A stretch of DNA of 16,014 nt from Pseudomonadota bacterium (GCA_022573605.1 JACZTQ010000037.1:1-16014); one strand, 5' to 3'. Numbered from the stretch's first letter, positions 8,027 to 14,841 are shown. Notes: generated from the letters alone by a model not told the origin. Program-made: numbers and translations.

Positions 8027-8389
8027 ATGTCGAAACTGACAATTCTCGCAGTGGTGGTCGCGTCGCTCGGCCTGCCGGCGGTGGCGGCGGCGGCCGAGGT
8101 CGAGGTGATGTTCAAGTTCTACTGCGCCCAGTGCCACGGCCTCGGCGGCAAGGGCGACGGCCCGAACGTGAGCCCGGACTTCCCGGTCTCGCCGCGCAAC
8201 TTCACCAGCGCCGAGGAGATGAACAAGCTGACCGACGCCGACCTCAAGAACGTGATTCTCGACGGCGGCCCCTCGGTCAGCAAATCGCCGATGATGCCGC
8301 CCTGGGGCAAGACCCTGAGCGAGGCCGAGGTCGATGCGCTGATCCGGCATATCAGGGTTCTCTGCGCCTGCAAGGGCAAGCAGGGTTGA
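8027..8389 (+). CDS. Small secreted monohaem cytochrome c
   Basis: This 120-residue protein has a signal peptide (about 1-23), CAQCH at residues 33-37, and a GKGDGP loop typical of small class I cytochromes c. A KSPMMPPWG segment provides the Met ligand (M89 or M90), and a C-terminal helix EVDALIRHIR follows. Two extra cysteines (C113 and C115, in LCACKG) lie at the very C-terminus, outside any CxxCH; they could form a disulfide or stay free. ATG 8027 is preceded by AGAAGGA at 8012-8018 with an eight-base spacer. It follows the dihaem cytochrome by 27 bases and probably ends the module A transcription unit. Its role is soluble periplasmic electron transfer, partner inferred. Confidence 0.88.
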   Translation: MSKLTILAVVVASLGLPAVAAAAEVEVMFKFYCAQCHGLGGKGDGPNVSPDFPVSPRNFTSAEEMNKLTDADLKNVILDGGPSVSKSPMMPPWGKTLSEAEVDALIRHIRVLCACKGKQG

Positions 8390-8411
8390 ACGGGGACAGG
8401 GCCGGTGCGGG

Positions 8412-8513
8412 CTAGAGGACGTAATAATAGAGGATCAGGGCGATCACCACGACGTTCACCAGAACGCCGATGAAAATGACCGCGTCGGCGAGGTTTGCCT
8501 TCCGGAACTTCAT
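8412..8513 (-). CDS. Tiny single-helix membrane protein (33 aa), minus strand
   Basis: The minus strand from ATG 8513-8511 to TAG 8414-8412 encodes 33 residues beginning MKFRKANLAD. A continuous hydrophobic helix of about 20 residues follows, ending in a Tyr triplet (YYYVL). Positive residues at the N-terminus and a clean Val/Ile/Leu helix look like a real membrane peptide rather than a random frame in GC-rich DNA, which tends to give Arg/Gly/Pro-rich translations. There is no evident Shine-Dalgarno. A TTGACA element upstream could give a nearly leaderless transcript. It is the only convincing minus-strand gene in the window and lies between the two modules. I do not recognise the family, and the function is unknown. 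Confidence 0.5.
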   Translation of the reverse strand: MKFRKANLADAVIFIGVLVNVVVIALILYYYVL

Positions 8514-8527
8514 GGGCCGAATGCTTG

Positions 8528-8550
8528 GATGAACCGGCGGGCGTTGTCAA
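8528..8550 (-). promoter_or_regulatory. Possible minus-strand promoter with consensus -35
   Basis: On the minus strand TTGACA (plus 8545-8550) is followed after about 18 bases by AAGCAT, a weak -10 (three of six matches). Transcription from it would begin at or next to ATG 8513, giving a leaderless message. The -10 is poor, so this is tentative. Confidence 0.22.
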
Positions 8551-8557
8551 TTCGAAC

Positions 8558-8574
8558 CGGACCGCGAGGGTCCG
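8558..8574. promoter_or_regulatory. Short perfect inverted repeat in the divergent gap
   Basis: CGGACC (8558-8563) and GGTCCG (8569-8574) form a six-base perfect inverted repeat with a five-base spacer. It lies in the 68-base gap between the minus-strand small ORF and the plus-strand small ORF. No T tract follows, so it is not a typical terminator. It could be an operator half-site pair or chance. Confidence 0.2.
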
Positions 8575-8581
8575 ATCGCCA

Positions 8582-8701
8582 ATGGATGGGGACATGGCCA
8601 GCGACGGCAAGCGAGAGAACGGGCGATTTACCTGGGCCGGACCGGCGCTGTTCGCCTCGGTGGCGATCGCGATTGCGGTCTTCTTCTGGTGGCTGCTGTA
8701 G
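8582..8701 (+). CDS. Tiny single-helix membrane protein (39 aa, or 35 from an inner ATG)
   Basis: ATG 8582 opens a 39-residue frame; ATG 8594 would give 35. The N-terminal half is polar (ASDGKRENGRF). The C-terminal half is one hydrophobic helix ending FFWWLL at the stop, consistent with a tail-anchored membrane peptide. No strong Shine-Dalgarno decides between the starts. It lies 39 bases before the next small ORF and upstream of module B's CydA-like gene. It could be a small subunit or assembly factor of that complex, but I do not recognise the family. Chance cannot be excluded at this length. Confidence 0.45.
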   Translation: MDGDMASDGKRENGRFTWAGPALFASVAIAIAVFFWWLL

Positions 8702-8740
8702 CCGGCGGACCGGCCCGGCCGGTGTTGGGAGGGCATGACG

Positions 8741-8857
8741 ATGAGGAGCACCATGATCACGTTCGCGGTGGCCTTCGTGTTGTGCGTCGCGGGGTTCCTG
8801 ATCCTCGACGTGGTGATCATGAATCTCCACGGCCTGTCGCTGATCTTCGAGGGGTGA
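8741..8857 (+). CDS. Tiny single-helix membrane protein (38 aa) just before the CydA-like gene, CydX-like in size
   Basis: This frame encodes 38 residues starting MRSTMITF, with one hydrophobic helix and a short tail NLHGLSLIFEG. An earlier in-frame ATG at 8735 exists, but GGGAGGG at 8727-8733 lies seven bases before ATG 8741, an ideal spacing, so I prefer 8741. The stop is eight bases before the ATG of module B's CydA-like protein, so the two are almost certainly co-translated. Canonical bd oxidases need a single-helix subunit of similar size (CydX, about 37 aa). I see no convincing sequence match to CydX, so the analogy rests on size, topology and position. Confidence 0.6.
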   Translation: MRSTMITFAVAFVLCVAGFLILDVVIMNLHGLSLIFEG

Positions 8858-8865
8858 GGCCGACG

Positions 8866-10704
8866 ATGCGAACCGCGCCGACCACCAGCAAACGGTTACG
8901 CCGGGCCGCGTTGATCGCCCTGGCGGCGGTGTTGCTGGTGGTGGGATTGGGCCTGACCGGCGCCGACATCGCAGGCTTCGGCCCGGGGACGGCCCTGGCT
9001 CAAGACGTGGCCGACGCGCCGGCCTACCGCCCTGCCCCGCAACCGGGTCCCGGCGACTACCCCCGGGTCGCCGGCGTCAACAGCCGGGTGGTGGTCTGGC
9101 TGGCGGCCCAGTTGCACCTCTGGTTCGCCGCCTTCGTCCTCGCCGTGCCGATCTTCGTGCTGATCATCGAAGCCATCGGCATGGCGACCCGCGATGAGCG
9201 CTACGACAAGATGGCCTACGAGTTCATCAAGGTCAGCATCACCGCCTATTCGCTGACCGCGATCCTGGGCGGGTTCCTGCTGATCTCGCTGATCGTTTTC
9301 TACCCGGATCTGATGGGATATCTGGCCGGCATCTTCAAGGATTCGATGTTCTATTACGCGCTGATGTTCTTCGTCGAGAGCGCCTGTCTCTACCTCTATT
9401 ACTACGGCTGGCACTGGCTCCAGGGCGGCTTCAGGAAATGGGTCCACCTGACCATCGGACTGATGTTGAACGCCGCCGGCACCACCCTGATGTTCCTGGC
9501 CAACGCCTGGCTGACCTTCATGATGAGCCCGGACGGCGTCGATATCGCCGGGGCGCTGACCGGCGGCGTCTGGGAGGCGATGCACAACCACCTGTGGAAC
9601 CCAATCAACCTGCACCGCTTCATCGCCAACATCGCTTTTGGCGGCTCCATCGTCGGCGCCTACGCGGCCTACAAGTTCCTCAGCGCCTCGAGCGACGCGG
9701 AGAAGGCGCATTACGACTGGATGGGCTACAACGCTAACTTCATCGCCATCTCGGCCCTGCTGCCGCTGCCCTTCGCCGGCTACTACCTGGCGGCCGAGAT
9801 CTACGCCTACAGCCAGCAGATGGGGATCACCCTGATGGGCGGCATCTTCGCCTGGCTGTTCATCATCCAGGCGGTGCTGATCGGCACCCTGTTCCTGTCG
9901 GCCAACTATTATCTCTGGTGCGGCATGGGCCGCAGCGACGGCGCCGCGCGCTACAACAAATACGTCAAGTATCTCGCCGTGGTGATCATCGGGGCCTTCC
10001 TGGTCTGGTTCACGCCGCACACCCTGGTGCTGACCAACGAGGAGCTGAAGGCGCTCGGCGGCCCCTACCACAAGTATCTCGGGCCCCTCGGGATCATGCC
10101 GGCCAAGAACACCGCGGTGAACGTGATGATCCTGTTCACCTCGCTCAGCTTCCTGATGTACCGGCGCGCCAACAAGATCGCCACGGTGTCCTGGGCCAGG
10201 GCCGGCAATGCCGCCCAGGCGGCGCTGTTCAGCGCCGGCATCCTCAACCTCCTGTTCCTCGGCATCTACCACGGCTACTTCACCAACACCGCCTACAAGG
10301 TCGCCGCCTCGGTGCCCCAGGTGCTCACCACCCTGATCATCATCATCGCCAGCAACGTGCTCGACAGTTTCATCTACCGGGGCGCGCGCCAGGTCGCCCC
10401 CCTGCACTGGGGCCGGATCCCGGACCGGGCCCAATACGCGCTGTTCCTGCTCGCCGTCGCCTTCACCTGGCTGATGGGGCTGATGGGCTACATCCGCTCC
10501 GGCATCCGCCAGCACTGGCACGTGGTCGGAATCATGCGCGACAACTCGCCCGAGGCTTACACGCCGACCCTGGGCTACGCCGCCAACGTGGTCTCGCTCG
10601 GCACCATCCTGTTCATGGCGATGGTGATCTTCGTCTTCTGGCTCAGCCAGCTCGGCGCTGTCAGGACCGATGCGGCCGGCTTCTGGAAGGAGCGCGGCGC
10701 ATGA
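8866..10704 (+). CDS. CydA-like (bd oxidase subunit I superfamily) membrane protein, module B
   Basis: This is a 612-residue polytopic protein. It has an N-terminal hydrophobic signal/anchor (about 13-33), a Pro-rich linker, then the CydA-like core: H84 (E. coli H19 position), FFVES with E171 (E107), H194, ANAW-x-x-FMMSP (about 212-222), and H250 (H186). Further conserved residues shared with module A are H282 in HYDWMGY, H385 in TPH, H402 in YHKYLG, the MPAKN motif at 411-415, and GIRQHWHV with H552 near the C-terminus. It lacks both insertions found in the module A copy and so is nearer the family core. The start is ATG 8866; longer upstream frames are not credible because they skip the small ORF and the signal sequence. 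The stop overlaps the next ATG by four bases. No CydB is encoded. It is probably a haem b protein partnered with cytochromes c. Confidence 0.86.
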   Translation: MRTAPTTSKRLRRAALIALAAVLLVVGLGLTGADIAGFGPGTALAQDVADAPAYRPAPQPGPGDYPRVAGVNSRVVVWLAAQLHLWFAAFVLAVPIFVLIIEAIGMATRDERYDKMAYEFIKVSITAYSLTAILGGFLLISLIVFYPDLMGYLAGIFKDSMFYYALMFFVESACLYLYYYGWHWLQGGFRKWVHLTIGLMLNAAGTTLMFLANAWLTFMMSPDGVDIAGALTGGVWEAMHNHLWNPINLHRFIANIAFGGSIVGAYAAYKFLSASSDAEKAHYDWMGYNANFIAISALLPLPFAGYYLAAEIYAYSQQMGITLMGGIFAWLFIIQAVLIGTLFLSANYYLWCGMGRSDGAARYNKYVKYLAVVIIGAFLVWFTPHTLVLTNEELKALGGPYHKYLGPLGIMPAKNTAVNVMILFTSLSFLMYRRANKIATVSWARAGNAAQAALFSAGILNLLFLGIYHGYFTNTAYKVAASVPQVLTTLIIIIASNVLDSFIYRGARQVAPLHWGRIPDRAQYALFLLAVAFTWLMGLMGYIRSGIRQHWHVVGIMRDNSPEAYTPTLGYAANVVSLGTILFMAMVIFVFWLSQLGAVRTDAAGFWKERGA

Positions 10705-11519
10705 GAACCTTCCTCGCGGTGGTGAGCTTCAGCCTGCTGACGGTGGGTTTCTTCGCCGCCTACTCGAACTACGGCATCCCCCAGATCGAACCGGCGCCGC
10801 CGCCCGAAGTCGAGGAACTCGACCTGGCGGCGATGAGCATGGACGAGTTCGTCGCCCTCGGCGCCAGGCTCTACCAGGGCCGCGGCACCTGCACCCTTTG
10901 CCACACCGAATTGGGCGGGCGCGCGCCCTTGCTCGAGGAGGCGGCGGCGGTGGCGGCCGAGCGGATCGCGGACGAACGATACCAGGGCGAGGCCGACGAC
11001 GCGGCGGGCTATCTCTACGAGTCGATGGTCGCCCCCTCGGCCTATGTGGTGGCAGGCTTCGGCAAGTCCGGCACCGGCGACACGGTGAGCCCGATGCCGA
11101 ACATGGCGACCGGCAGCGTCGGGCTGAGCGAGCCGGAAATCCGCGCCATCGTCGCCTTCCTCCAGGACCTCGGCGGTTTCGAGGTGACGGTGGAGATTCC
11201 CACCGAGGCGGTCGAGGAAGCGCCGGAGGAAGCGGGCGAACCCAGACCCCCCTTCGCCACCCCCGAGGAGGCGATCGCCGAGTTCGCCTGCGGCGCCTGC
11301 CACAAGCTCGCCGGCGAGGAGGGCGAGCTCGGCCCCGATCTCACCTCGATCGGCGCCCGGCGCGCCAAGGACGACCTGCGCCGCGCGATCCTCCAGCCCA
11401 ACGCCGACATCGCCGAGGGCTTCGAGCCCGATCTGATGCCGGACGACTACGGCGAACAGCTCTACGCGGTCGAGCTCGAGATGCTGGTCGACTACCTGGC
11501 GGGGTTGAAAGGGCCATGA
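10701..11519 (+). CDS. Membrane-anchored dihaem cytochrome c, module B
   Basis: This 272-residue protein has an N-terminal signal/anchor helix (about 3-21). Haem 1 is CTLCH at 64-68 with M132 or M135 (SPMPNM) as candidate ligand; haem 2 is CGACH at 197-201 with M246 (DLMPDDYG). An acidic Pro/Glu-rich linker (about 160-190) separates the two domains. It is the positional and domain counterpart of the 345-residue protein of module A, sharing ESMVAPSAYVV-like and LGPDL features, but it lacks the beta-rich insertion before the second Met. The start overlaps the CydA-like stop (ATGA), and its own stop overlaps the next start (ATGA), so tight translational coupling is expected. It is probably the electron-transfer subunit docked to the CydA-like core. 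Confidence 0.88.
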   Translation: MRTFLAVVSFSLLTVGFFAAYSNYGIPQIEPAPPPEVEELDLAAMSMDEFVALGARLYQGRGTCTLCHTELGGRAPLLEEAAAVAAERIADERYQGEADDAAGYLYESMVAPSAYVVAGFGKSGTGDTVSPMPNMATGSVGLSEPEIRAIVAFLQDLGGFEVTVEIPTEAVEEAPEEAGEPRPPFATPEEAIAEFACGACHKLAGEEGELGPDLTSIGARRAKDDLRRAILQPNADIAEGFEPDLMPDDYGEQLYAVELEMLVDYLAGLKGP

Positions 11520-12295
11520 GACGCATCCCGAAAATCCCCAGGTTGCTCCAGGCCGTGCTCGTGGTGGTCTTTTTCCATGCCGGGTTCGTCCTGGTGTTCG
11601 ACTATCTCCTGGCCCAGGTCATCCCCGCCAGCCTGCTGACCATGTACATGTTCTTCGTCGTCGTCGGGGTGTTCATGGTCTTCACCTTCACCGAGGACAG
11701 CGCCCGCGAGATGGTCGCCCCGATCAAGGCGCTGGTCGAGGACCCCTCGAAGCGGCGCACCCGCAACGTGGTCTTCGCCATCGTCCCGCTGATCGCCGGC
11801 GGGTTCGCCTACAACCACATGCTGCCCCGCTTCGAGGCGCCGCTGGAGCTGCGCTCGATCCACCCCGCCCCGCCCTCCTCGGTGAAGATCGGCGACAAGC
11901 GCTACAACCTTCTGACCCTGGAGAACCCGTTCCGCGAAACCGAGACGCAGGACCCGGAGCGGTTCGCCGAACTGGTCGCCGAAGGGGCCGCGATCTACAT
12001 CGCCAACTGCCAGTACTGCCACGGCGACAAGCTCGACGGCAAGGGCCCCTACGCCCGGGCGCTCAACCCGACGCCGCTGAACTTCCAGGATATCGGCACC
12101 ATTGCCCAGCTTCAGGAATCGTTCCTGTTCTGGCGCATCGCCACCGGCGGTCCGGGGCTGCCCGACGAAGGCGCGCCGTGGCTCTCCTCGATGCCGGTCT
12201 GGTCCGATTTCCTGAGCGAGGACGAGATCTGGAAGGTGATCCTGTTCCTCTACGACTACACCGGCCACCGGCCCCGGGCCTGGGAGCAGGGATGA
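11516..12295 (+). CDS. Three-helix membrane protein with C-terminal monohaem cytochrome c, module B
   Basis: This 259-residue protein has hydrophobic segments near 10-34, 38-58 and 85-99 and a cytochrome c domain with CQYCH at 165-169 and M226 (SSMPVW) as candidate ligand. The motifs ENPF, PLNFQDIGT and FWRIATGGPGLP match the module A paralogue closely. The acidic insertion of that paralogue is absent, so the haem domain follows the membrane part almost directly. The start overlaps the preceding stop by four bases. At its 3' end ATG 12292 overlaps the TGA, the junction expected for a coupled next gene, but a palindromic repeat now lies between. It is probably an integral subunit of the module B complex. 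Confidence 0.85.
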   Translation: MRRIPKIPRLLQAVLVVVFFHAGFVLVFDYLLAQVIPASLLTMYMFFVVVGVFMVFTFTEDSAREMVAPIKALVEDPSKRRTRNVVFAIVPLIAGGFAYNHMLPRFEAPLELRSIHPAPPSSVKIGDKRYNLLTLENPFRETETQDPERFAELVAEGAAIYIANCQYCHGDKLDGKGPYARALNPTPLNFQDIGTIAQLQESFLFWRIATGGPGLPDEGAPWLSSMPVWSDFLSEDEIWKVILFLYDYTGHRPRAWEQG

Positions 12296-12342
12296 TGGCG
12301 ATTCAATTACCAATGCCCGTTTCACCCGGCTCATGGGGCAGC

Positions 12343-12445
12343 GACCCCCACCCTAACCCTCCCCCTTTCAGGGTGAGGGGATCCCGTAGCACTTGCAGCG
12401 GCGTCAAAGCCCCTCCCCTGGGAGGGGAGGGGTTGGGGAGGGGTC
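12343..12445. repeat. GC-rich palindromic repeat element inside the module B operon
   Basis: Two arms of about 37 bases face each other: 12343-12380 starts GACCCCCACCCTAACCCTCC, and 12410-12445 ends GGGGTTGGGGAGGGGTC. The reverse complement of the right arm matches the left arm imperfectly over its whole length, and each arm is itself a small hairpin (CCCTCC / GGAGGG type). About 29 bases separate the arms. This architecture is common for REP- or MITE-like intergenic repeats in GC-rich proteobacteria. No transposase is present. It could fold strongly in the mRNA and alter expression of the downstream cytochrome. Confidence 0.75.
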
Positions 12446-12477
12446 TGCTACGTTGGGTCCGGTCACCGAGCTTTGGT

Positions 12478-14007
12478 ATGAACCCGAAATATGCCGCCCT
12501 GACGGCCCTGATCGCGGCCCTGCTGCTGGCCCACCCGGCGGCGGCGGCCCCCGGCGACCCCGACAAGGGCGAGGCGATCTACACCCAGCGCTGCGTTGGC
12601 TGCCACGGCGACGAGGGCGACGGCATGGGCCCTGGCGCCGAACGGCTCAACCCGCCGCCGCGCGACTTCACCATGGGTTTTTACAAGTTCCGCACCACCG
12701 GCTTCGACGACTACGTGCCCAACGACGCCGACCTGATGCGGATGATCCGCGACGGCATGCCGGGCACCGCCATGCCGGGCTGGGGGGACCTGCTGTCCGA
12801 GGCCGAGATGTGGGACCTGATCGCCTACCTCAAGGTGTTCGGCGGGCTCGAGGAGGAAGTGCCCACCGACCAGGTCGACTACGGCGAGCAGGTGGCCACC
12901 TCCGCCGAGAGCATCGCCAAGGGCAAGGCGCTGTTCAAGGATCGCTGCGACGAGTGCCACGGCGCGAGCGGCAAGGGCGTCGCCACCAAGCGGCTCAAGG
13001 ATGACGGCGGCGCCCGGACCTGGCCGCGAAACCTGACCAAGCCCTGGACCTTCCGGGCCAGCAACGAGCCGCGGGACATCTTCAGCCGCATCTCGGTCGG
13101 CATCCCGGGCACCCAGATGCCGTCCTTCGCCGACCCCAAGAGCAAGAAGATCCTCACCATCGAGGAGCGCTGGCACGTCGCCAATTACGTCCATTCGCTG
13201 GCCGAGGCCACCCAGGTGGTGCGCCCCGAGAACACCGTGGTCAAGGCCGGCCGGGTCGACGGCGGCCTGCCGCACTCGCCCGACGATCCGAAATGGGCCG
13301 AGGCCGAGCCCAGCACCTTCTATCTGGTGCCCCAGATCATCGCCCGGGAGCGCTTCTTCACCCCCTCGAACGACACCATCACGGTGCGCGCGCTCTACGA
13401 CGATACGGCCGTCGCCATCCTGCTGGAATGGGACGACCGGACCCGCAGCCTGCCCGGCGATCCCGGCGCCGAAACCGTCGCCGGCCCCGGCCTGTCGCAG
13501 GACGCGGTCGCGGTGCAACTGCCGGCGGTGATCCCCGAGGGCATGCGCAAACCCTATTTCGGCATGGGAGACGCGGCCCACCCGGTCAATATCTGGCACT
13601 GGCAAAGCGGCCCGGCGGACGGGGTCGAGAGCGTCCGGCTGTTCGATGCCAGGGGGTTCGGCGATCTCCAGGAGCGGCCGGCTGGCGAGTCCGGTCTGCG
13701 CGCCTCGGGCGTCTACGACGCGGGAACCTGGCGCGTGGTCATGCTGCGCCCGCTATCGACCGGCGCCGGGAGCGACATCCAGTTCAGCGAGGGCAGGTTC
13801 ACGCCGATCGCCTTTGCGGCCTGGGACGGCAGCAACGGCGAGGCCGGATCGAAGCACACGATGACAACCTGGTACTGGCTGCTGTTGAAGCCGCCGACCG
13901 GATCGCGGCCCTATCTGGCGGCCCTGGCGGTGATGATCCTGATCGCCGGGGCGCAAGTCTGGTGGGCGCGGGGCGCCGCCAGGCGGCGGCGCGATGGTGA
14001 AACGTGA
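12478..14007 (+). CDS. Dihaem cytochrome c fused to EB_dh-like domain, C-terminal anchor, module B
   Basis: This 509-residue protein has a signal peptide (about 1-23, ending AAAA) and two cytochrome c domains, CVGCH at 39-43 and CDECH at 157-161, with Met candidates in GTAMPGW and GTQMPSF. An EB_dh-like beta domain follows (about 270-480), then a C-terminal helix with an Arg-rich tail. Unlike the module A copy it keeps both expected haem b ligand positions: M363 in FGMGD and K459 in GSKHTMTTWY. A third, b-type haem is therefore plausible. I prefer ATG 12478 because the signal peptide begins there. The frame stays open back to ATG 12292 through the palindromic repeat, but that would put 62 odd residues before the signal. 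The Shine-Dalgarno at 12478 is weak, which fits a start region disturbed by the repeat. Confidence 0.83.
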   Translation: MNPKYAALTALIAALLLAHPAAAAPGDPDKGEAIYTQRCVGCHGDEGDGMGPGAERLNPPPRDFTMGFYKFRTTGFDDYVPNDADLMRMIRDGMPGTAMPGWGDLLSEAEMWDLIAYLKVFGGLEEEVPTDQVDYGEQVATSAESIAKGKALFKDRCDECHGASGKGVATKRLKDDGGARTWPRNLTKPWTFRASNEPRDIFSRISVGIPGTQMPSFADPKSKKILTIEERWHVANYVHSLAEATQVVRPENTVVKAGRVDGGLPHSPDDPKWAEAEPSTFYLVPQIIARERFFTPSNDTITVRALYDDTAVAILLEWDDRTRSLPGDPGAETVAGPGLSQDAVAVQLPAVIPEGMRKPYFGMGDAAHPVNIWHWQSGPADGVESVRLFDARGFGDLQERPAGESGLRASGVYDAGTWRVVMLRPLSTGAGSDIQFSEGRFTPIAFAAWDGSNGEAGSKHTMTTWYWLLLKPPTGSRPYLAALAVMILIAGAQVWWARGAARRRRDGET

Positions 14008-14228
14008 TGGGGGACAGGGCGATGGAAAACCGGGGCGCGCGGCAAGCCGGACCACGAAAGGGCGTGGTGACCAAGCTGTTCGGCGTCATCCTGATCTTTC
14101 TCGGGGTGCTCGACAGCATGGTGTCCTGGCGCGGCGGCTTCGCGGTCAGCGAAATCTACGCCCTGATGATCGTCGCCGGGTTCGCGCTCTACGCCGTCGG
14201 GGCGATCAGGGGCGGGGGCAGACAATGA
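14007..14228 (+). CDS. Small two-helix membrane protein at the end of module B
   Basis: This 73-residue protein starts at ATG 14007, which overlaps the preceding TGA by one base. A GTG at 14004 and an ATG at 14022, the latter with a GGGGGACAGGG upstream, are alternatives. After a basic N-terminus (about 1-22) there are two hydrophobic segments (about 23-40 and 50-67) joined by a short loop SWRGGFAVSEIY. No haem or metal motif is visible. Coupling to the EB_dh cytochrome gene suggests a small accessory subunit of the module B complex. No equivalent follows module A. The family is not recognised. Confidence 0.7.
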   Translation: MGDRAMENRGARQAGPRKGVVTKLFGVILIFLGVLDSMVSWRGGFAVSEIYALMIVAGFALYAVGAIRGGGRQ

Positions 14229-14310
14229 GCTGCATGGGACGGCAGTGCGCAGGGGCGTCTTTGCTCTCGACGCGGCGCCAGACACAGTCAGATAGCTGGA
14301 GGAGTCTAAC

Positions 14311-14841
14311 ATGAAACACGGCATCATTTCGGCGGTCTTGTCGGTCCTTCTGGTCTCGATGATCGGCCCGGTTCCAGGCGCCGTGGCGGACGTACAGTTT
14401 CCAAAAGCCGCGAAGACCAACGCCGACGAGGGCACGGTGCGGGAATTCGCCGACTTCTACGACCAGATCGAGGCGGCCCTGGCGTCCGAGGACATCGACC
14501 GGATCATGAGCTTCTACGCCGAGGACTATCTGCACCGCGGCATCACCAAGAAACAGCTCAAATTCATGTGGCTGGAGATCTTCAGCGAGTTCTCGGAGCT
14601 CTATTCGGTTCACATCTTCACCCGGGTCGACGTGCACGGCGGCGATGCGATCCTGGTCTGCACCGGCGCGCTGCTGGGCATTCCGCTGGAAGGCGGGGAC
14701 TACCAGACGGTGGATCGCTGGGTGAGCCAGAACCACTGGCTCACCAAGGTCGACGGCCAGTGGCGGATGATCGGCGGGGCGACGCACGAGTCGCCGACCG
14801 CGAGGGGCTCGCGCAAGCTTGAGCTCCACCCCCTGTTCTAG
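14311..14841 (+). CDS. Secreted NTF2/SnoaL-like protein
   Basis: This 176-residue protein has a signal peptide (about 1-26, ending GAVA). The following domain starts with a long helix containing FYDQIEAALASEDIDRIMSFYAEDYLHRG, the typical opening of NTF2/SnoaL-type alpha+beta cone folds. Strands with alternating hydrophobics follow, including DAILVCTGALLG and the WLTKVDGQWRMIGG ending characteristic of such folds. A clear Shine-Dalgarno (TGGAGGAG) precedes ATG 14311. It has no cysteines in haem motifs. Members of this superfamily range from enzymes to ligand-binding proteins, so no specific reaction can be given. It may share the transcript of module B or start anew, as 82 bases separate them. 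Confidence 0.72.
   Translation: MKHGIISAVLSVLLVSMIGPVPGAVADVQFPKAAKTNADEGTVREFADFYDQIEAALASEDIDRIMSFYAEDYLHRGITKKQLKFMWLEIFSEFSELYSVHIFTRVDVHGGDAILVCTGALLGIPLEGGDYQTVDRWVSQNHWLTKVDGQWRMIGGATHESPTARGSRKLELHPLF

Noticed and set aside
8390..8411. Rho-independent terminator after the monohaem cytochrome
   Set aside because: No stable stem followed by a T tract is visible in this short gap.
8119..8820. 233-residue minus-strand frame spanning the small-ORF region
   Set aside because: Composition is shadow-like and it runs opposite a sound monohaem cytochrome gene; the 33-residue minus-strand frame at 8412-8513, in a different frame, is the more credible candidate there.
8896..10521. 541-residue minus-strand open frame opposite the second CydA-like gene
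   Set aside because: Same shadow pattern, low-complexity His/Asp/Gln/Arg composition, no recognisable domain.
1443..10704. Canonical cytochrome bd quinol oxidase (cydAB)
   Set aside because: No CydB is present, the Q-loop region and several canonical residues differ, and the genes are embedded among cytochromes c; only superfamily membership is claimed.
12292..12477. 62-residue N-terminal extension of the module B EB_dh cytochrome
   Set aside because: It would translate a palindromic repeat and place odd sequence before a normal signal peptide; kept as a finding about the junction, not as the gene start.
1443..14007. Alternative complex III or cytochrome bc1
   Set aside because: No Rieske protein, no ActB-like iron-sulfur/molybdopterin-like subunit, no NrfD-like protein and no cytochrome b of the bc1 type is encoded here.
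14225..14314. 29-residue ORF between the two-helix protein and the NTF2-like gene
   Set aside because: It overlaps the preceding stop as ATGA, but its sequence is polar, Cys/Arg/Ser-rich, with no helix or motif; not supportable.
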